Shown one piece after another: positions 8,039 to 15,750 of a stretch of 48,544 nucleotides of DNA. The translations under genes and the position numbers were made by a program. The DNA comes from Lachnospiraceae bacterium UBA3282 (GTDB lineage Bacteria; Bacillota; Clostridia; Lachnospirales; Lachnospiraceae), in the NCBI GenBank assembly GCA_002361735.1, contig DETS01000067.1:1-48544 (forward strand), written 5' to 3'. How positions within the stretch are numbered: position 1 is the first letter of the stretch; each line of letters starts with the position of its first letter. The notes beneath the pieces are model-generated. The model was not told where the DNA came from. It did no database searches and worked only from the letters and a program-made list of their open reading frames with translations.

Positions 8039-8739
8039 GCTCTCTCACCTTCCTTTCCATCCTGCGCTCTGCCAAAGTCTGTCAGCACGCCGTCCGATAC
8101 CTGCAGCACCCGGTCCGCCGTATGCGCAATACTGCGGTTATGGGTGATCATAATGATGGTCTGCTCATACTTTTTCGACGCCTCTTTTAATAAAGCGATT
8201 ACTTCTCTGCTGTTTACCGTATCCAGATTTCCTGTCGGTTCGTCCGCGAGGATCAGTGCGGGACGAGTCAGTAAAGCTCTCCCGATCGCCACTCTTTGCT
8301 GCTGCCCGCCGGAAAGCTGGCTTGGCAAGTGGTTTCGCCGTTCTTTCAGGTTCAGTACGGCAAGCAGTTCTTCCAGATATTGCCGATCCGGTTTCTGATA
8401 ATCGAGCAGCACCGGAAAAATGATATTCTGCTCTACAGTCAGTTCCGGTATCAGGTTAAACGCCTGAAAGATAAAACCGATGTTTCTCCGCCTGAAAATG
8501 GTGAGCTTTCTGTCGTTCATGGCGTAAATATCTTTGCCGTCGATCGTGACCATGCCAGAATTTGGTACATCCAGCGCGCCGATCATGTTAAGAAGCGTAC
8601 TCTTGCCGGAACCGGACTCGCCGACGATTGCCACAAACTCGCCTTTGGGAACGGAAAAACTGACATTTTTTAACGCCTGTACCGCCGCCTCCCCGCTGCC
8701 ATAGGTTTTGCTGATTTTGTTGACTTCCAGTAGATTCAT
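8035..8739 (-). CDS. ABC transporter ATP-binding protein (MacB/LolD/BceA type)
   Basis: This 234-residue ATPase carries Walker A GESGSGKST at 40-48, the signature LSGGQQQR at 142-149, Walker B ILADEP at 163-168 and the switch His200. Together these are typical of the ATPases that drive FtsX-type permeases. The start at 8739 has GGAAGGGAG six bases upstream; a longer frame upstream lacks a ribosome site. It overlaps the permease gene by four bases, indicating translational coupling. A promoter with a BceR-type operator lies between it and the kinase gene, so the transporter pair can be induced separately from the regulators. Confidence 0.94.
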   Translation of the reverse strand: MNLLEVNKISKTYGSGEAAVQALKNVSFSVPKGEFVAIVGESGSGKSTLLNMIGALDVPNSGMVTIDGKDIYAMNDRKLTIFRRRNIGFIFQAFNLIPELTVEQNIIFPVLLDYQKPDRQYLEELLAVLNLKERRNHLPSQLSGGQQQRVAIGRALLTRPALILADEPTGNLDTVNSREVIALLKEASKKYEQTIIMITHNRSIAHTADRVLQVSDGVLTDFGRAQDGKEGERA

Positions 8740-8852
8740 GTTTAACTCCCTTCCGGAGCGTTTGCGCGACAAAGCGATGCGAATCTCAAATTTGCATCTG
8801 CCCTGCAAACAAATTTGTGACGCTCCTGCATAAATTTTTTTAGGATAACGTC

Positions 8853-8905
8853 ACTATAACAAAGGATTCCGACACCCCCATTACAACCGGATTACAATTT
8901 TGTAA
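8853..8905 (-). promoter_or_regulatory. BceR-type operator and regulated promoter of the ABC transporter genes
   Basis: TTACA-ATTT-TGTAA at 8892-8905 matches the TNACA-N4-TGTAA consensus described for BceR-like response regulators. A further half site TTACAA at 8881-8886 creates an 11-base direct spacing (TTGTAAT twice on the minus strand). A possible -10 box TATAGT (minus strand, 8853-8858) has no good -35 box, as expected of an activated promoter. The response regulator encoded upstream is the likely activator. Confidence 0.7.
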
Positions 8906-8917
8906 GAATTGCAAAAT

Positions 8918-9946
8918 TCATCTCATAAAGTTTAAGATAAAAGAAGTCCCCGCTCCCAAGGTGCTGTCCACTTCGATCGTTCCGCCATGCGCCTCCACGA
9001 TCGCTTTCGTCAAAGGCAGCCCCAGCCCGATACCCTGCGTGTCCTGAGAAAAACGACTGCGATAAAATCGCTTGAAGATGTGATACAGATCTTCCGGATC
9101 GATGCCGCTCCCGTTATCTTTTACCGTAATCTGCACAAAAGACGAGAAGGCTTTCCACTCAATCCGAATCACGCCGCCCTCCCCCGTATGATCAAGCGCA
9201 TTTTTGACAAGGTTGCCGACCGCTTCCACAATCCAGCTTTTGTCGCAAAAAAGCGAGACTGTTTCGTCGCCCGACAATATCATTTCCTTTCCTTCCTGCG
9301 CGGCACGAAACGCAAAAGAATCCCTTATCCCTTTGGCGAAATCCGATACGTTTTCCATGGACTTCTCTAATATAATCATACCCGCATCCAGTTTGGTGAT
9401 TTTTAGGAGATTCTGCACCAGCGTTTCCATACGGTCAAGTTCCTGCTCGGAAAGCCGGAGAAATTCCTGCATCGTAGAAGGATCGCCCGTCTCCGCCTGC
9501 ATAATGCCGTTGTAAATATTGAGAGCGGCAAGCGGCGTCTTTAACTGGTGTGAAATATCAGATATGGTCTGCTTCAAGAATCGCTTTGCTTTTTTTTCTT
9601 TCTCCGCGTGAGCGTTTAGAATGGAAACCAGAGAGTTGACTTCGTGAAATAGTCGAAACAATTCGCCCTCGTCGTTGCACTCGATCGTAATGTCCCTGCT
9701 GCCGGAGATATATTCCCTGATCTGCGAGATCGCGTCTTCCATGATCCCGTTCTGCTCTTGAAAATAGCGGTAACAGAGAAATAAAATCCCGCCGCTCATA
9801 CATATGGAAAAAAATAAAATGGGAAGCGCCTCTGCTCCCGTTTTCAAACACATAAATAACATAGAAACCGCCGTAAAAATCCCCATGCAGGCAATCATCC
9901 CACAAAATAGCCGTTTAATCTTTCTGTTTGCCATGATTCTTGTCAT
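8918..9946 (-). CDS. Sensor histidine kinase, short-loop membrane type
   Basis: This 342-residue kinase has two membrane helices (about 11-33 and 41-60) joined by a very short outside loop, so it has no real extracellular sensor. A linker follows, then the dimerisation domain with the phospho-acceptor His133 (SDISHQLKTPLAA) and an ATPase domain with N, G1 (DNGSGI) and G2 (GIGLGLPL) boxes. Kinases without a sensor domain that lie beside ABC transporters usually read the state of the transporter itself. The gene follows its response regulator by 105 bases and precedes the transporter genes. AGGATGG lies just before the ATG. Confidence 0.92.
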   Translation of the reverse strand: MTRIMANRKIKRLFCGMIACMGIFTAVSMLFMCLKTGAEALPILFFSICMSGGILFLCYRYFQEQNGIMEDAISQIREYISGSRDITIECNDEGELFRLFHEVNSLVSILNAHAEKEKKAKRFLKQTISDISHQLKTPLAALNIYNGIMQAETGDPSTMQEFLRLSEQELDRMETLVQNLLKITKLDAGMIILEKSMENVSDFAKGIRDSFAFRAAQEGKEMILSGDETVSLFCDKSWIVEAVGNLVKNALDHTGEGGVIRIEWKAFSSFVQITVKDNGSGIDPEDLYHIFKRFYRSRFSQDTQGIGLGLPLTKAIVEAHGGTIEVDSTLGAGTSFILNFMR

Positions 9947-10051
9947 ACAGTTACCATCCTATTCTTTCTATATCTAAATTAAATGACTGCAAAACTCCTC
10001 TCAGCATAAACCTAATTGTACAAACAGGATAACCATAAGCAGACCCAATCT

Positions 10052-10738
10052 TTATTCCGCCGTACTCCACTTATACCCCATACCCCGCACCGTCACGATC
10101 CGCTTCGGCTCCCTCGGATCATCTTCGATCTTAGTACGCAGCCTGCGGATATACACGGCAAGGGAATTGTTGTCAATATAGCTCTCGTTACAATCCCACA
10201 GCTTCCCCAAAATCTGTTCCGCGGAAAGGAGGCAGTCGGGATTTTCCAAAAACAAACACAGTAATTTATACTCACCTGCCGTCAGGTCGAGAAGCTGCCC
10301 TTTTTTATAGACCTCGCCTTTTAAAAGCTGTACCGTGATATCATGAGAGGTCAGTTCCGTATCGGCGGCGTTAAAGTTTTCACTCCTGCGCAGTAAAGCA
10401 TTGATCCGCGACAGAAAAATCGCCAGCTTGAAGGGCTTCGTCATATAATCATCGCCCCCGATATCCAATCCCATAACGATATCCGTCTCCTCATCGGCCG
10501 CCGTCAGAAACAGCACCGGTATCTTGGAAGTTTCCCGCAGTTTTTGGCAGAAATCAAAACCGGAGCCGTCAGGAAGCGATACATCCAAAACCGCCAGATC
10601 AAACGTCTCCTTTTCCCATAAGGCTGCTGCCTCCCTCGTGGTACGCGCGACCGTCACCTCATATCCCTGCTTCTTTAACGCAAAGATAAGACCGTTTATC
10701 AAACTCAGATCATCTTCCAGCAAAAAAAGTCGTTTCAT
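10052..10738 (-). CDS. OmpR/PhoB-family response regulator
   Basis: This 228-residue regulator has a receiver domain with acidic residues near 9-10, phospho-acceptor Asp52 (LDVSLPDGSG), and Lys101 (MTKPF). A winged-helix DNA-binding domain follows, ending in RRLRTKIEDDPREPKRIVTVRGMGY-type sequence. It is first in the regulator-kinase-ATPase-permease series. Its probable target is the TTACA-N4-TGTAA site at 8892-8905. A ribosome site GGAGGTG lies five bases before the ATG. A terminator just upstream separates it from ahcY, so its promoter must lie within the short interval or expression must depend on readthrough. Confidence 0.94.
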   Translation of the reverse strand: MKRLFLLEDDLSLINGLIFALKKQGYEVTVARTTREAAALWEKETFDLAVLDVSLPDGSGFDFCQKLRETSKIPVLFLTAADEETDIVMGLDIGGDDYMTKPFKLAIFLSRINALLRRSENFNAADTELTSHDITVQLLKGEVYKKGQLLDLTAGEYKLLCLFLENPDCLLSAEQILGKLWDCNESYIDNNSLAVYIRRLRTKIEDDPREPKRIVTVRGMGYKWSTAE

Positions 10739-10754
10739 TGCGCACCTCCATTGG

Positions 10755-10782
10755 AAAAGCCGGGCAAAGTAACCTGCCCGGC
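10755..10782 (-). terminator. Intrinsic terminator after ahcY
   Basis: On the minus strand GCCGGGCA, an 8-base loop and TGCCCGGC form a perfect stem followed by TTTT. It lies between the ahcY stop codon and the response regulator start. Confidence 0.88.
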
Positions 10783-10810
10783 GCTCACTTCTTTCATAAA
10801 TATAATTAGG

Positions 10811-12058
10811 TTATAAACTGTAACTGTTCAGGTACCTCTCCTGCTCGGGCGTCAGCACATCGATCTCTTTTCCGAGGAAGGCAAGCTTTCTCTTAGCGAC
10901 ATCCTTATCCACTTCTTCGGGTACATCGATCAGCTTCTCCGTCAGCTCCTTACCGTGCTCCACCAAGTATTTCGCGGAAAGCGCCTGAATCGCAAAACTC
11001 ATATCCATAATCTCCGCGGGATGCCCGTCGCCTGCCGCCAGATTTACGAGGCGACCCTCCGCCAGCACGAAGATCCACTGTCCCGTCGGCAGCTTGTAGC
11101 CCATGATATTCTTTCTCTGCTCTCTGCACTCTACCGCATTGGCTTTCAGCCACGCCATATCGATCTCGCAGTCAAAGTGTCCCGCGTTACAGAGGATCGC
11201 ACCTTCCTTCATCTCGGCAAAATCCTCTTTATCGATCACGCCGTCACATCCTGTCACGGTAATAAAGAAATCGCCCACCTTCGCGGCTTCCTTCATCGGC
11301 ATCACATCGAAACCATCCATCACCGCTTCAATTGCCTTGATCGGGTCGATCTCTGTGACGATAACCCGCGCGCCGAGCCCCTTCGCTCTCATGGCGGTAC
11401 CTTTACCGCACCAGCCGTAGCCTGCTACCACTACGATCTTTCCTGCCACGATCAGGTTTGTGGTCCTGTTAATGCCATCCCACACGGATTGTCCCGTGCC
11501 ATATCGGTTATCAAAGAAATGCTTACACGCCGCATTGTTGACGCGTACCATCGGGAATTTCAACTCGCCCGCCTTATTCATCGCTTCCAGACGGATAATG
11601 CCTGTGGTGGTCTCCTCACAGCCGCCGATGATATTCGGAATCAGGTGCTTCATCTCCTTATGCACCATATTGACCAGATCGCCGCCGTCATCGATGATAA
11701 TATTCGGTCCCGCTTCCAACACCGCACGGATATGATTCTCATATTCCTCGGGCGTCGCGTCGTACCATGCGTGTACCTCAAGTCCCGCCTTCACCAGCGC
11801 CGCCGCCACATCATCCTGCGTGGACAGAGGATTGGACCCCGTCACATACATTTCAGCCCCGCCTGCCGCCAACACCAGACACAGATAAGCGGTCTTTGCC
11901 TCCAAGTGCACGGACAGCGTCACTTTCTTGCCCGCAAACGGCTTGCTCTCTGTAAATTCTTTTTCCAGCGTGCGAAGCAGATCGCAGTTACGCTTCACCC
12001 ACTCGATCTTTCTCTCACCGGATTCGGCAAGACTAATGTCTCTGATTTCACTGCTCAT
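10811..12058 (-). CDS. ahcY: S-adenosylhomocysteine hydrolase
   Basis: This 415-residue enzyme cleaves S-adenosylhomocysteine to adenosine and homocysteine using bound NAD, clearing the inhibitory product of methyl transfer. Visible family features are GGCEETTTG in the catalytic half, the NAD-binding GYGWCGKG motif, NAGHFDCEID and a C-terminal LNSYSL tail that replaces the usual ending of longer forms. The start at 12058 has AGGAGG nine bases upstream; an extended frame into the preceding gene is not credible. It follows the HDOD gene by 13 bases and ends at a strong terminator, so the two genes form an operon. A deaminase that may use the same substrate is encoded nearby (13415-14716). Confidence 0.96.
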   Translation of the reverse strand: MSSEIRDISLAESGERKIEWVKRNCDLLRTLEKEFTESKPFAGKKVTLSVHLEAKTAYLCLVLAAGGAEMYVTGSNPLSTQDDVAAALVKAGLEVHAWYDATPEEYENHIRAVLEAGPNIIIDDGGDLVNMVHKEMKHLIPNIIGGCEETTTGIIRLEAMNKAGELKFPMVRVNNAACKHFFDNRYGTGQSVWDGINRTTNLIVAGKIVVVAGYGWCGKGTAMRAKGLGARVIVTEIDPIKAIEAVMDGFDVMPMKEAAKVGDFFITVTGCDGVIDKEDFAEMKEGAILCNAGHFDCEIDMAWLKANAVECREQRKNIMGYKLPTGQWIFVLAEGRLVNLAAGDGHPAEIMDMSFAIQALSAKYLVEHGKELTEKLIDVPEEVDKDVAKRKLAFLGKEIDVLTPEQERYLNSYSL

Positions 12059-12071
12059 TGATAGTTTCCTC

Positions 12072-13307
12072 CTATACGCTCGTCTCGAAGAATATCTCCT
12101 TATACCAGCAGACTGTCTCCGTATATGCCTGATAAATGGTATCTGTATCCACATTCAGTACAATCAGCTGTCTGCTGATCTCCTGCCAGTCCGCCGCCTC
12201 ATAGCTGACCACAAAGGAATAGATTCCTGCCAGATCGCCCTTTCTGCGCACCAGCGCATCCTCGATCTCCTTCGAAACCGTAACCATCTTCAGTGCTTCC
12301 TCTATCGGCATATTCAAAATGATATCCAAAATGGAAAACAGACCCATCAGGAAAACTTCGGAAGATTTCATCCCTAATCCAAAGACAGGCGCCAGACACT
12401 CCATAAACTTTGCACGCAGCATGGAAGTACGCGCAACTTCGTTGGGTCTGTCCGCACACAGCTCCTTCGTGATCACGGTATTGATCCACTTTTTCAACTC
12501 GCGCTGCCCTAAGATCGCCGCAGCGTGGCGAATGGATGTTACCTGAGAATTGATGGCGATGTGGTTCACCATTTTCAAAAGCTCCACCACCAGCGCAGTG
12601 TCACGACCGATGACGTCCGCCGCTTTTGTCAGCTCAAAATCCACATCGTTCACGATATTCATAAGCTCGAGATAGTTAATCTTAAGCGGGGATACCTCTG
12701 TCTCGCCTTTGGTAATCGGGATGCGATAAAACATTCCCTCAAACAGATAAAAGTTATCGTCATCCTTTAAGCTGTCAAAGATCTCCTGACTGCCGATATT
12801 GCCTACACAGATCTTAATCTGCGGATACTGCCTTCTGAAATAAATCTTTACTTTGGAGAGATCCACTTCTGTCTGATCTAAAATAACATAATCCATCAGC
12901 CTCAGAAGCTCTTTTTTCTCCTCATACTGGCTCACGGGAAGCTTCGATATGGCAAGCTTATAGCCTTTTTCCCTAAGCTGCGCAAACCGATTTCTATATG
13001 CCTCCGTATTCTCCACCGCATTGTCAAACACGAAAACCACTCTGCCCTGCAGTTCTTCGCACTGCGCCTCCAAATCGGAAGAAAATACGGCAATATGACT
13101 CACCGGAATCAGCACGTCCGTCCCCGGCGAAAGAGTGTCGATTCCAATATTGTGAACAATCTCCACACCCTCAATCTCCGCCAGACCGTTTGGACTGCTT
13201 GACCCAAAAACCGGCGGATTCAAAAGACAGTTCTCCCTCTGCGACACCAGCGCATAGGCAGAAACCTCCATATCCTTGTCAAAGTACGGAATCAGTGTTG
13301 CCAGCAT
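12072..13307 (-). CDS. HDOD-domain protein with degenerate EAL-like N-terminus (YuxH type)
   Basis: This 411-residue protein has the two-part plan of YuxH-like signalling proteins. The N-terminal part (about 1-190) follows the EAL barrel outline but shows no EAL catalytic signature, so it is probably not an active cyclic-di-GMP phosphodiesterase. An HDOD domain (about 200-390) includes LLKMVNHIAINSQVTSIRHAAAILG. HDOD proteins act as scaffolds in regulation, and their biochemical role is mostly unknown. It has its own promoter (13349-13377) and is transcribed with ahcY. The pairing with SAH hydrolase is unexpected and may link methyl-cycle status to signalling. Confidence 0.85.
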   Translation of the reverse strand: MLATLIPYFDKDMEVSAYALVSQRENCLLNPPVFGSSSPNGLAEIEGVEIVHNIGIDTLSPGTDVLIPVSHIAVFSSDLEAQCEELQGRVVFVFDNAVENTEAYRNRFAQLREKGYKLAISKLPVSQYEEKKELLRLMDYVILDQTEVDLSKVKIYFRRQYPQIKICVGNIGSQEIFDSLKDDDNFYLFEGMFYRIPITKGETEVSPLKINYLELMNIVNDVDFELTKAADVIGRDTALVVELLKMVNHIAINSQVTSIRHAAAILGQRELKKWINTVITKELCADRPNEVARTSMLRAKFMECLAPVFGLGMKSSEVFLMGLFSILDIILNMPIEEALKMVTVSKEIEDALVRRKGDLAGIYSFVVSYEAADWQEISRQLIVLNVDTDTIYQAYTETVCWYKEIFFETSV

Positions 13308-13348
13308 AATATTTCCCCCCTTATTGGTTCGGTAAGACTGCTGAGTCC

Positions 13349-13377
13349 ATTATATCAGATATTTATCCCTAATTCCA
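13349..13377 (-). promoter_or_regulatory. Probable promoter of the HDOD-ahcY operon
   Basis: On the minus strand TGGAAT and a perfect TATAAT are separated by 17 bases. The start codon follows about 40 bases downstream, preceded by GGGGGGAAAT. The -35 box is weak. Confidence 0.6.
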
Positions 13378-13414
13378 GAAAAATAACGAAAATCAGGAAA
13401 AATCTTGCCAATTA

Positions 13415-14716
13415 TCAATAGACTTTCCTGTCGAGCCCCATTTTTACAATAATATCCTGTATCTTCCGATAAACCAGCGCCTCGTCCATCGTCAGTATCT
13501 TTCGTCCTTCCATGGTGACTTTTCCGTCAATGATCACCGTGTCCACCTCAGAGCCGTTTGCGGAATAGGACAGCCCCGCAATCAGGTTGTTTCGCGGTGT
13601 AAGGGAAGGCGTATTCAGATCAAGGATGGCAAGATCCGCCTTTTTCCCTGTCTCGATAGAGCCGATCTCGTTTTCCAAACCAAGCGCTTTTGCCCCGTTT
13701 ATCGTCGCAATCCGGAAGCCTTCCTTTGCACTGACGCACTGGGGCGTTTTGCCCGTGCCTTTGTGGATCAGCGTCAGCAGACTCAGTTCATGGAACATAT
13801 TTAAGCAGTTGTTGCTTGCCGCGCCGTCCGTCCCCAGACAAACATTCACCCCGGCTTCCAGCATTTTTGCAATAGGCGCAAAACCGTTCCCCAGCTTCAT
13901 ATTGCTGGCGGGGTTGGTCACGACGCTGACGTTTTTACGTTTCAATATTGCGATATCTTCATCCGTTACCTGCACGCAGTGTGCAGCGATAGCCGGCACA
14001 TCAAAAATCCCGCATTTCTCCGCCAGCGCAATCGGCGTACAGCCGTACTTTTCCTGAATTTGGGAAATCTCACTTTCGCTCTCCGACAGATGTGTGTGAA
14101 TCCCCATATGTTCCCGTTTCGCTTCCTCTGCAACAATCTTTAAAAAAGCATCGTCACAGGTATAAGGCGCGTGAGGACCGAGCCTGAAAGTCAGCCGGTC
14201 ACAGTCGGCCGCAGCATCCCTCTCCTCGTATGCCTGCCGCAGGCGCGACTGTCCCGCTTCGTCATTCCCGCTCCCCACAAGACCGCGGCAGATCACAGCC
14301 CGCATTCCCGATTCCTTCACCGCACGGGTGGTCTGGTGGATATTCATCTGCATATCGTTAAAGCAAGTGGTGCCGCTTTTCATCATCTCAATGATGGCGA
14401 GATTCGCGCCCCAGTATGTATCTTCATCCGACATCTGCTGCTCCAGCGGATCAATGGTGCCAAACAGCCAATCCATAAAGGAAAGATCGTCCGCCGCATT
14501 TCGCATAAAGGACATATAGGAGTGGGTGTGACAGTTGATCAGTCCCGGAATCACCAGCTTATCTTTTCCGTCGATCACCTTATCGGCAGTAAAGCCCGCC
14601 GGCTTATCTCCGATTCCGGTTATCCTGTCTCCTTCAATATAAATAGTAGTCTCCCGAACCACATCCTCTGTCCCCTGCGGCAATATTGCAAGTGTATCTT
14701 TAATTTCGATTCCCAT
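13415..14716 (-). CDS. mtaD: Amidohydrolase, probable SAH/5'-methylthioadenosine deaminase
   Basis: This 433-residue enzyme belongs to the TrzF/MtaD amidohydrolases. Metal ligands are visible at His63 and His65 (NCHTHSY), His209 (GIHTHLSES), His246 (AAHC) and Asp297 (GTDGAASNN). Known relatives deaminate S-adenosylhomocysteine or methylthioadenosine to inosyl products. The start has AAAGGAGG six bases upstream. It lies 12 bases after a 2-hydroxyacid dehydrogenase gene and is last in the leftward run. Because ahcY is the next gene group, two routes for SAH removal are neighbours. Related guanine or cytosine deaminases cannot be fully excluded. Confidence 0.85.
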   Translation of the reverse strand: MGIEIKDTLAILPQGTEDVVRETTIYIEGDRITGIGDKPAGFTADKVIDGKDKLVIPGLINCHTHSYMSFMRNAADDLSFMDWLFGTIDPLEQQMSDEDTYWGANLAIIEMMKSGTTCFNDMQMNIHQTTRAVKESGMRAVICRGLVGSGNDEAGQSRLRQAYEERDAAADCDRLTFRLGPHAPYTCDDAFLKIVAEEAKREHMGIHTHLSESESEISQIQEKYGCTPIALAEKCGIFDVPAIAAHCVQVTDEDIAILKRKNVSVVTNPASNMKLGNGFAPIAKMLEAGVNVCLGTDGAASNNCLNMFHELSLLTLIHKGTGKTPQCVSAKEGFRIATINGAKALGLENEIGSIETGKKADLAILDLNTPSLTPRNNLIAGLSYSANGSEVDTVIIDGKVTMEGRKILTMDEALVYRKIQDIIVKMGLDRKVY

Positions 14717-14728
14717 CGGCTGCCTCCT

Positions 14729-15688
14729 TTACTTGTTAACGATATTCCGATCTTCTCCATTCAAAAACGCCTCGATATTCTGCATCACTTCTTGTACCAA
14801 ACGTTCTCTCGCTTCCTTACTCGCCCATGCCATATGCGGCGTAATAATCAGCTTGGTGCTGTCTTTGATGCTGCCCAGCGGATTATCCTTTGCAATCGGC
14901 TCCTGTTCCAGCACATCCAGCCCCGCCGCCGCAATCTGCCCCGTCGTCAGCGCCTCATAAAGCGCCTGCGTTTCCACTACCGGACCCCTCGCCACATTGA
15001 CGAGGATCGCCGTCTTTTTCATTTTGGAAAAGGCCTCTTTATTGATAAGCCCTCTGGTTCTGTCACTCAGCGGACAATGCAGGGACAAGATATCCGACTG
15101 CGCCAGCAGCTCGTCCAATTCCACCCGTTTATATTCCGTGCAGCTGCTCTTTCCGGACGCCGAGTAAAAAATCACGTTACAGCCCAAAGCCTGCGCAACC
15201 CGCGCAACGCCCCGACCGATGTTCCCCATGCCCACGATTCCCCAGGTCTTTCCGTCAAGCTCCCCAAAAACCTGATCGAAATTGGAAAAGCGATCCTGTG
15301 CCGCATAGGCTCCCGACTTCACATAATCATCATAATGGAATATCTTTTCCTCCAGTGCCAGCGCCAGTAAAATCGTATGCTGTACCACCGCCGCCGTGCT
15401 GTAATTCACCACATTGGCTACCTTAATGCCGCGGCTCTTACAGTAGGCAAGGTCTACGCAGTCAAAACCTGTGGCAAACAGGCAGATCAGCTTCACATTC
15501 GGCGCATCTTTCAGCGTGCTTTCATTCATCGGCGCCTTGTTCGAAATGATGATATCCGCACCTTTTATTCGTTCTGTCGTGTTTTCTGCGACGGTATTCG
15601 GATAATATTCCACCTCTCCGAATTTTTCAAAGCAGCTCACATCCACATCGGTTCCTACGCTGTTGCGCTCCAAAACTACCAGTTTCAT
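14729..15688 (-). CDS. D-isomer-specific 2-hydroxyacid dehydrogenase (hydroxypyruvate/glyoxylate reductase-like)
   Basis: This 319-residue protein has the family pattern: an N-terminal catalytic domain, NAD-binding motif GMGNIGRG (near 155), the Arg motif NVARGP, the Glu motif LDVLEQEP and the catalytic His in ITPHMAW. It probably reduces a 2-keto acid such as hydroxypyruvate or glyoxylate with NAD(P)H. The ATG at 15688 has GGGAGGTG upstream; a GTG two codons earlier is less likely. It follows uxuB and precedes the deaminase gene by 12 bases. Close spacing suggests co-transcription, although the link between uronate catabolism and this reaction is only inferred. Confidence 0.9.
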   Translation of the reverse strand: MKLVVLERNSVGTDVDVSCFEKFGEVEYYPNTVAENTTERIKGADIIISNKAPMNESTLKDAPNVKLICLFATGFDCVDLAYCKSRGIKVANVVNYSTAAVVQHTILLALALEEKIFHYDDYVKSGAYAAQDRFSNFDQVFGELDGKTWGIVGMGNIGRGVARVAQALGCNVIFYSASGKSSCTEYKRVELDELLAQSDILSLHCPLSDRTRGLINKEAFSKMKKTAILVNVARGPVVETQALYEALTTGQIAAAGLDVLEQEPIAKDNPLGSIKDSTKLIITPHMAWASKEARERLVQEVMQNIEAFLNGEDRNIVNK

Positions 15689-15750
15689 AAACACCTCCCA
15701 CTATTGTTTTCTGCTTTTTTTCATCTCAGCCAAAATTCATTTTATAACTC

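Noticed and set aside
10955..12061. A rightward open frame of about 368 codons opposite ahcY
   Set aside because: AhcY is certain on the other strand, and this frame has no recognisable domain and a shadow-like composition.
13308..13414. A SAM or SAH riboswitch before the HDOD-ahcY operon
   Set aside because: The upstream interval is about 100 bases with a promoter near the start codon, leaving too little leader for a known riboswitch, and no conserved core is visible.
14171..15370. A long rightward open frame of about 399 codons opposite the deaminase and dehydrogenase genes
   Set aside because: It is the antisense image of two well-recognised enzymes, is rich in His, Arg and Pro in the manner of shadow frames, and has no ribosome site or family features.
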